The position numbers were made by a program, and so were the translations under genes. Positions 6,157 to 7,907 of a stretch of DNA of 7,907 nucleotides are shown in pieces. The notes under the pieces were generated by a model. That model saw nothing but the letters and a program-made list of their open reading frames with translations. It made no database searches and was not told where the DNA came from. This DNA comes from Dokdonella_A sp038237055. Lineage in GTDB: Bacteria > Pseudomonadota > Gammaproteobacteria > Xanthomonadales > Rhodanobacteraceae. The number at the start of each line of letters is the position of its first letter. Position 1 is the stretch's first letter. The stretch lies in contig JBBRZD010000143.1 of the NCBI GenBank assembly GCA_038237055.1, positions 1 through 7,907 of the forward strand, in the 5' to 3' direction.

Positions 6157-7907
6157 ATGCATCGCGCATTCGTCGCCTGCCTCGTCGCCTTGCTCACCCT
6201 CGCCGCAGCACCCGCGCGTGCCATCACGGTCGAGAAGGCGATGGCCGATCCCGACTGGATTGGATCGCCGGTCGAAGGCGCTTACTGGAGCGTCGATGGC
6301 AGCCAGCTCTACTACCACCTGAAGCAAAAGGGTTCGTCAATTCGCGACCTGCATCGCATCGACCTTGCCAGCGGCAAGGACACCGTCGTCGATCCACAGG
6401 CGATGGCGAACGCCGATGGCGGTGAGGCTGTGTTTGATCGCGCGCACGCACGCGCGACGTTCGTGCGCAACGGCGACGTGTTCATCCGCGAGCTTGCAAG
6501 CGGTCGACTGATCCAGGTCACGCGCACTCCGCAGGTCGAAGCGTCGCCGCAGTTCGCAGCCGACGGCCATGCGTTGCAGTATCGCAGCGGCAACGACTGG
6601 TTCACTTACGACATCGCCGGCGCGGTCGATGCGCCGATCGCGATCATCAAACTCGACAAGGACCCGGCTGCGAAGAAGCCGGATGAACTGGGCGAGCAAC
6701 AGCTGCGCTATTTTTCGACCCTGCGCGAGATCAAGCGCGATCGCGAAGCGCAGAAGAAGCACGGCGAGGATTTCGCAAAGGGTGATCTCACCCGCGCGCC
6801 AATGCCGTTCTTCATCGGCGACAACATCAAGATCGAAGCGACATCGCAGTCGCCCGATGGCCGCACGCTGCTGGTGGTCACCTCGCCGAAAGGCTACGAC
6901 GAGGGCAAGCACGGAAAGCTGCAGCGCTTCGTCACCGAATCGGGTTACGAGGAACAGGAAGACGAACACACGCGCGTCGGCCGCAACGATCCGGCGCCGC
7001 AGTCGCTGCTGCTGCTCGATCTGGTCAAGCACGAAAAGCATGAACTCGCAATGGAAGGCCTGCCGGGCATTCACGATGATCCGCTGAAGTCCGTGCGCGA
7101 AGAGAACGAGAAGCTCAAGCGCGAGCGTGGCATCGAAAAGAAGGATGCCGACAAGTTCACCGACAAGAAGAAAGATGCAAAACATGACGACGCGCCGAAG
7201 AACCGCGCCGTGCGCATCGTCGCCGACGGCGAAGATGGGGGTGGCGGCGGCATCGCCTGGAGCCGCGACGGCAAGGCGCTCGCGATTCAGATCCGCGCGA
7301 TCGACAACAAGGACCGCTGGATCGCCAGTGTCGACTTCGATCGCGCCAAGCTCGTCAACCAGCATCGACTGACGGACGCGGCCTGGATCAACTGGAACTT
7401 CAACGAATTTGGCTGGGAAAAAGACGACCGCACGCTGTGGTACGTGTCCGAGGAAAGCGGGTACGCGCAGCTGTACGCGAAGTCCTCCAATGGCAAGACG
7501 ACCGCGCTGACCAGCGGCAAGTTTGAAGTGTCGAACCCCGTGCTTTCGCCCGACGGCAACTGGTTCTACCTGCGCTCGAACATGGAAGCGCCGTATGCGT
7601 ACGACGTCTACCGTGTCGCGACAAAGGGCGGCAAGCTGGAACGCATCACCTCGTTCAAGGGCATGCAGAGCTTTGCGCTCGCGCCCGACGGCAAGCAGCT
7701 TGCGATCGTGCACTCGGATTCGTATGTGCCCGCACAGCTCGCGATCGTCGGCAGCGACGGCGGCGCGACGGCGCGCGAACTGACCGACACGCGCACGCCC
7801 GAGTACATGGCGCTGTCGTGGCCCGCGCTCGATATCGTGCAGGTGCCATCGACGCATACAAAGCCACCGATCTACGCCAAATTGTACAAGCCGAAGGATT
7901 TCGACCC
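6157..7907 (+). CDS. S9 family (prolyl oligopeptidase/DPP-IV-like) peptidase, exported, 3'-truncated by window edge
   Basis: Only the first 583 codons are present; the frame stays open to the right edge. Residues 1-22 are a signal peptide ending in ARA, so the enzyme is exported, probably to the periplasm. The remainder is the beta-propeller-type N-terminal region of DPP-IV-like S9 peptidases. It contains repeated blade-like units, for example VEGAYWSVDGSQLYYHL, SPQFAADGHALQYRS, GGIAWSRDGKALAIQIR, NPVLSPDGNWFYLRS and SFALAPDGKQLAIVHS. The last residues, PPIYAKLYKPKDFDP, match the usual entry into the alpha/beta-hydrolase catalytic domain. The Ser, Asp and His triad lies beyond the window and cannot be checked. 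A Lys/Glu/Asp-rich stretch (about 309-350) followed by a Gly run (EDGGGGG) interrupts the propeller. CGGAG (6145-6149), seven bases before ATG 6157, supports this start over an in-frame ATG at 6139, whose six extra codons would span that site. Family members remove dipeptides or cleave after Pro; exact specificity is unknown here. Confidence 0.92.
   Translation, partial: MHRAFVACLVALLTLAAAPARAITVEKAMADPDWIGSPVEGAYWSVDGSQLYYHLKQKGSSIRDLHRIDLASGKDTVVDPQAMANADGGEAVFDRAHARATFVRNGDVFIRELASGRLIQVTRTPQVEASPQFAADGHALQYRSGNDWFTYDIAGAVDAPIAIIKLDKDPAAKKPDELGEQQLRYFSTLREIKRDREAQKKHGEDFAKGDLTRAPMPFFIGDNIKIEATSQSPDGRTLLVVTSPKGYDEGKHGKLQRFVTESGYEEQEDEHTRVGRNDPAPQSLLLLDLVKHEKHELAMEGLPGIHDDPLKSVREENEKLKRERGIEKKDADKFTDKKKDAKHDDAPKNRAVRIVADGEDGGGGGIAWSRDGKALAIQIRAIDNKDRWIASVDFDRAKLVNQHRLTDAAWINWNFNEFGWEKDDRTLWYVSEESGYAQLYAKSSNGKTTALTSGKFEVSNPVLSPDGNWFYLRSNMEAPYAYDVYRVATKGGKLERITSFKGMQSFALAPDGKQLAIVHSDSYVPAQLAIVGSDGGATARELTDTRTPEYMALSWPALDIVQVPSTHTKPPIYAKLYKPKDFD

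Noticed and set aside
6337..7857. A 506-codon open frame on the minus strand opposite the S9 peptidase
   Set aside because: It is rich in Arg, Val, Ala and Leu with no recognisable domain, and it mirrors a plus-strand gene with a clear signal peptide and propeller repeats. Long antisense frames are common in GC-rich coding DNA.
1..7907. tRNA, rRNA, CRISPR arrays, insertion sequences, phage or defence genes
   Set aside because: No cloverleaf, regularly spaced repeats, transposase motifs or direct-repeat ends were seen on either strand.

Overview
The window is GC-rich, densely coding bacterial chromosome. Three things point to a gammaproteobacterium of the Xanthomonadales/Lysobacterales group (Lysobacter-, Dokdonella- or Rhodanobacter-like): the gene order algZ-algR-hemC, a large S9 peptidase of the periplasmic DPP-IV type, and a secreted protein ending in a GDAIFRNGFE-type tail. 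This placement is inferred from gene content and remembered family resemblance, not from a database search.

Layout from left to right. The 3' part of a DUF481 (YdiY-like) outer-membrane beta-barrel gene (+ strand) enters from the left edge and converges on a minus-strand block. A perfect 11-bp inverted repeat separates the two. The block, read right to left, is a cytosolic carboxylesterase of the phospholipase/carboxylesterase family (starting at TTG), then an AlgZ/LytS-type sensor kinase, an AlgR-type LytTR response regulator and hemC. The last three genes overlap (TGATG, then ATGA) and almost certainly form one translationally coupled operon. The plus strand resumes at 4427 with a secreted three-domain protein (COG4099-like esterase, Ig-like domain, malectin-like domain, short C-terminal tail). 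Last comes the first 583 codons of a signal-peptide-bearing S9 peptidase, cut by the right edge before its catalytic residues.

How the parts relate. The sensor kinase and regulator are a cognate pair, coupled to the haem/tetrapyrrole gene hemC in an order known from Pseudomonas algZ(fimS)-algR-hemC. In Pseudomonas hemD follows; here hemC is the last gene before a convergent neighbour. The carboxylesterase and the secreted esterase are divergently arranged over a 148-bp gap. With the S9 peptidase, the right half holds three consecutive alpha/beta-hydrolase-type enzymes, one cytosolic and two exported. No tRNA, rRNA, CRISPR array, insertion sequence or phage gene was seen. No stretch over 300 bases lacks a gene. 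I did not find an obviously new multi-gene system. The most unusual items are the esterase-malectin protein with its possible sorting tail and the possibly leaderless start of the algZ-algR-hemC operon.
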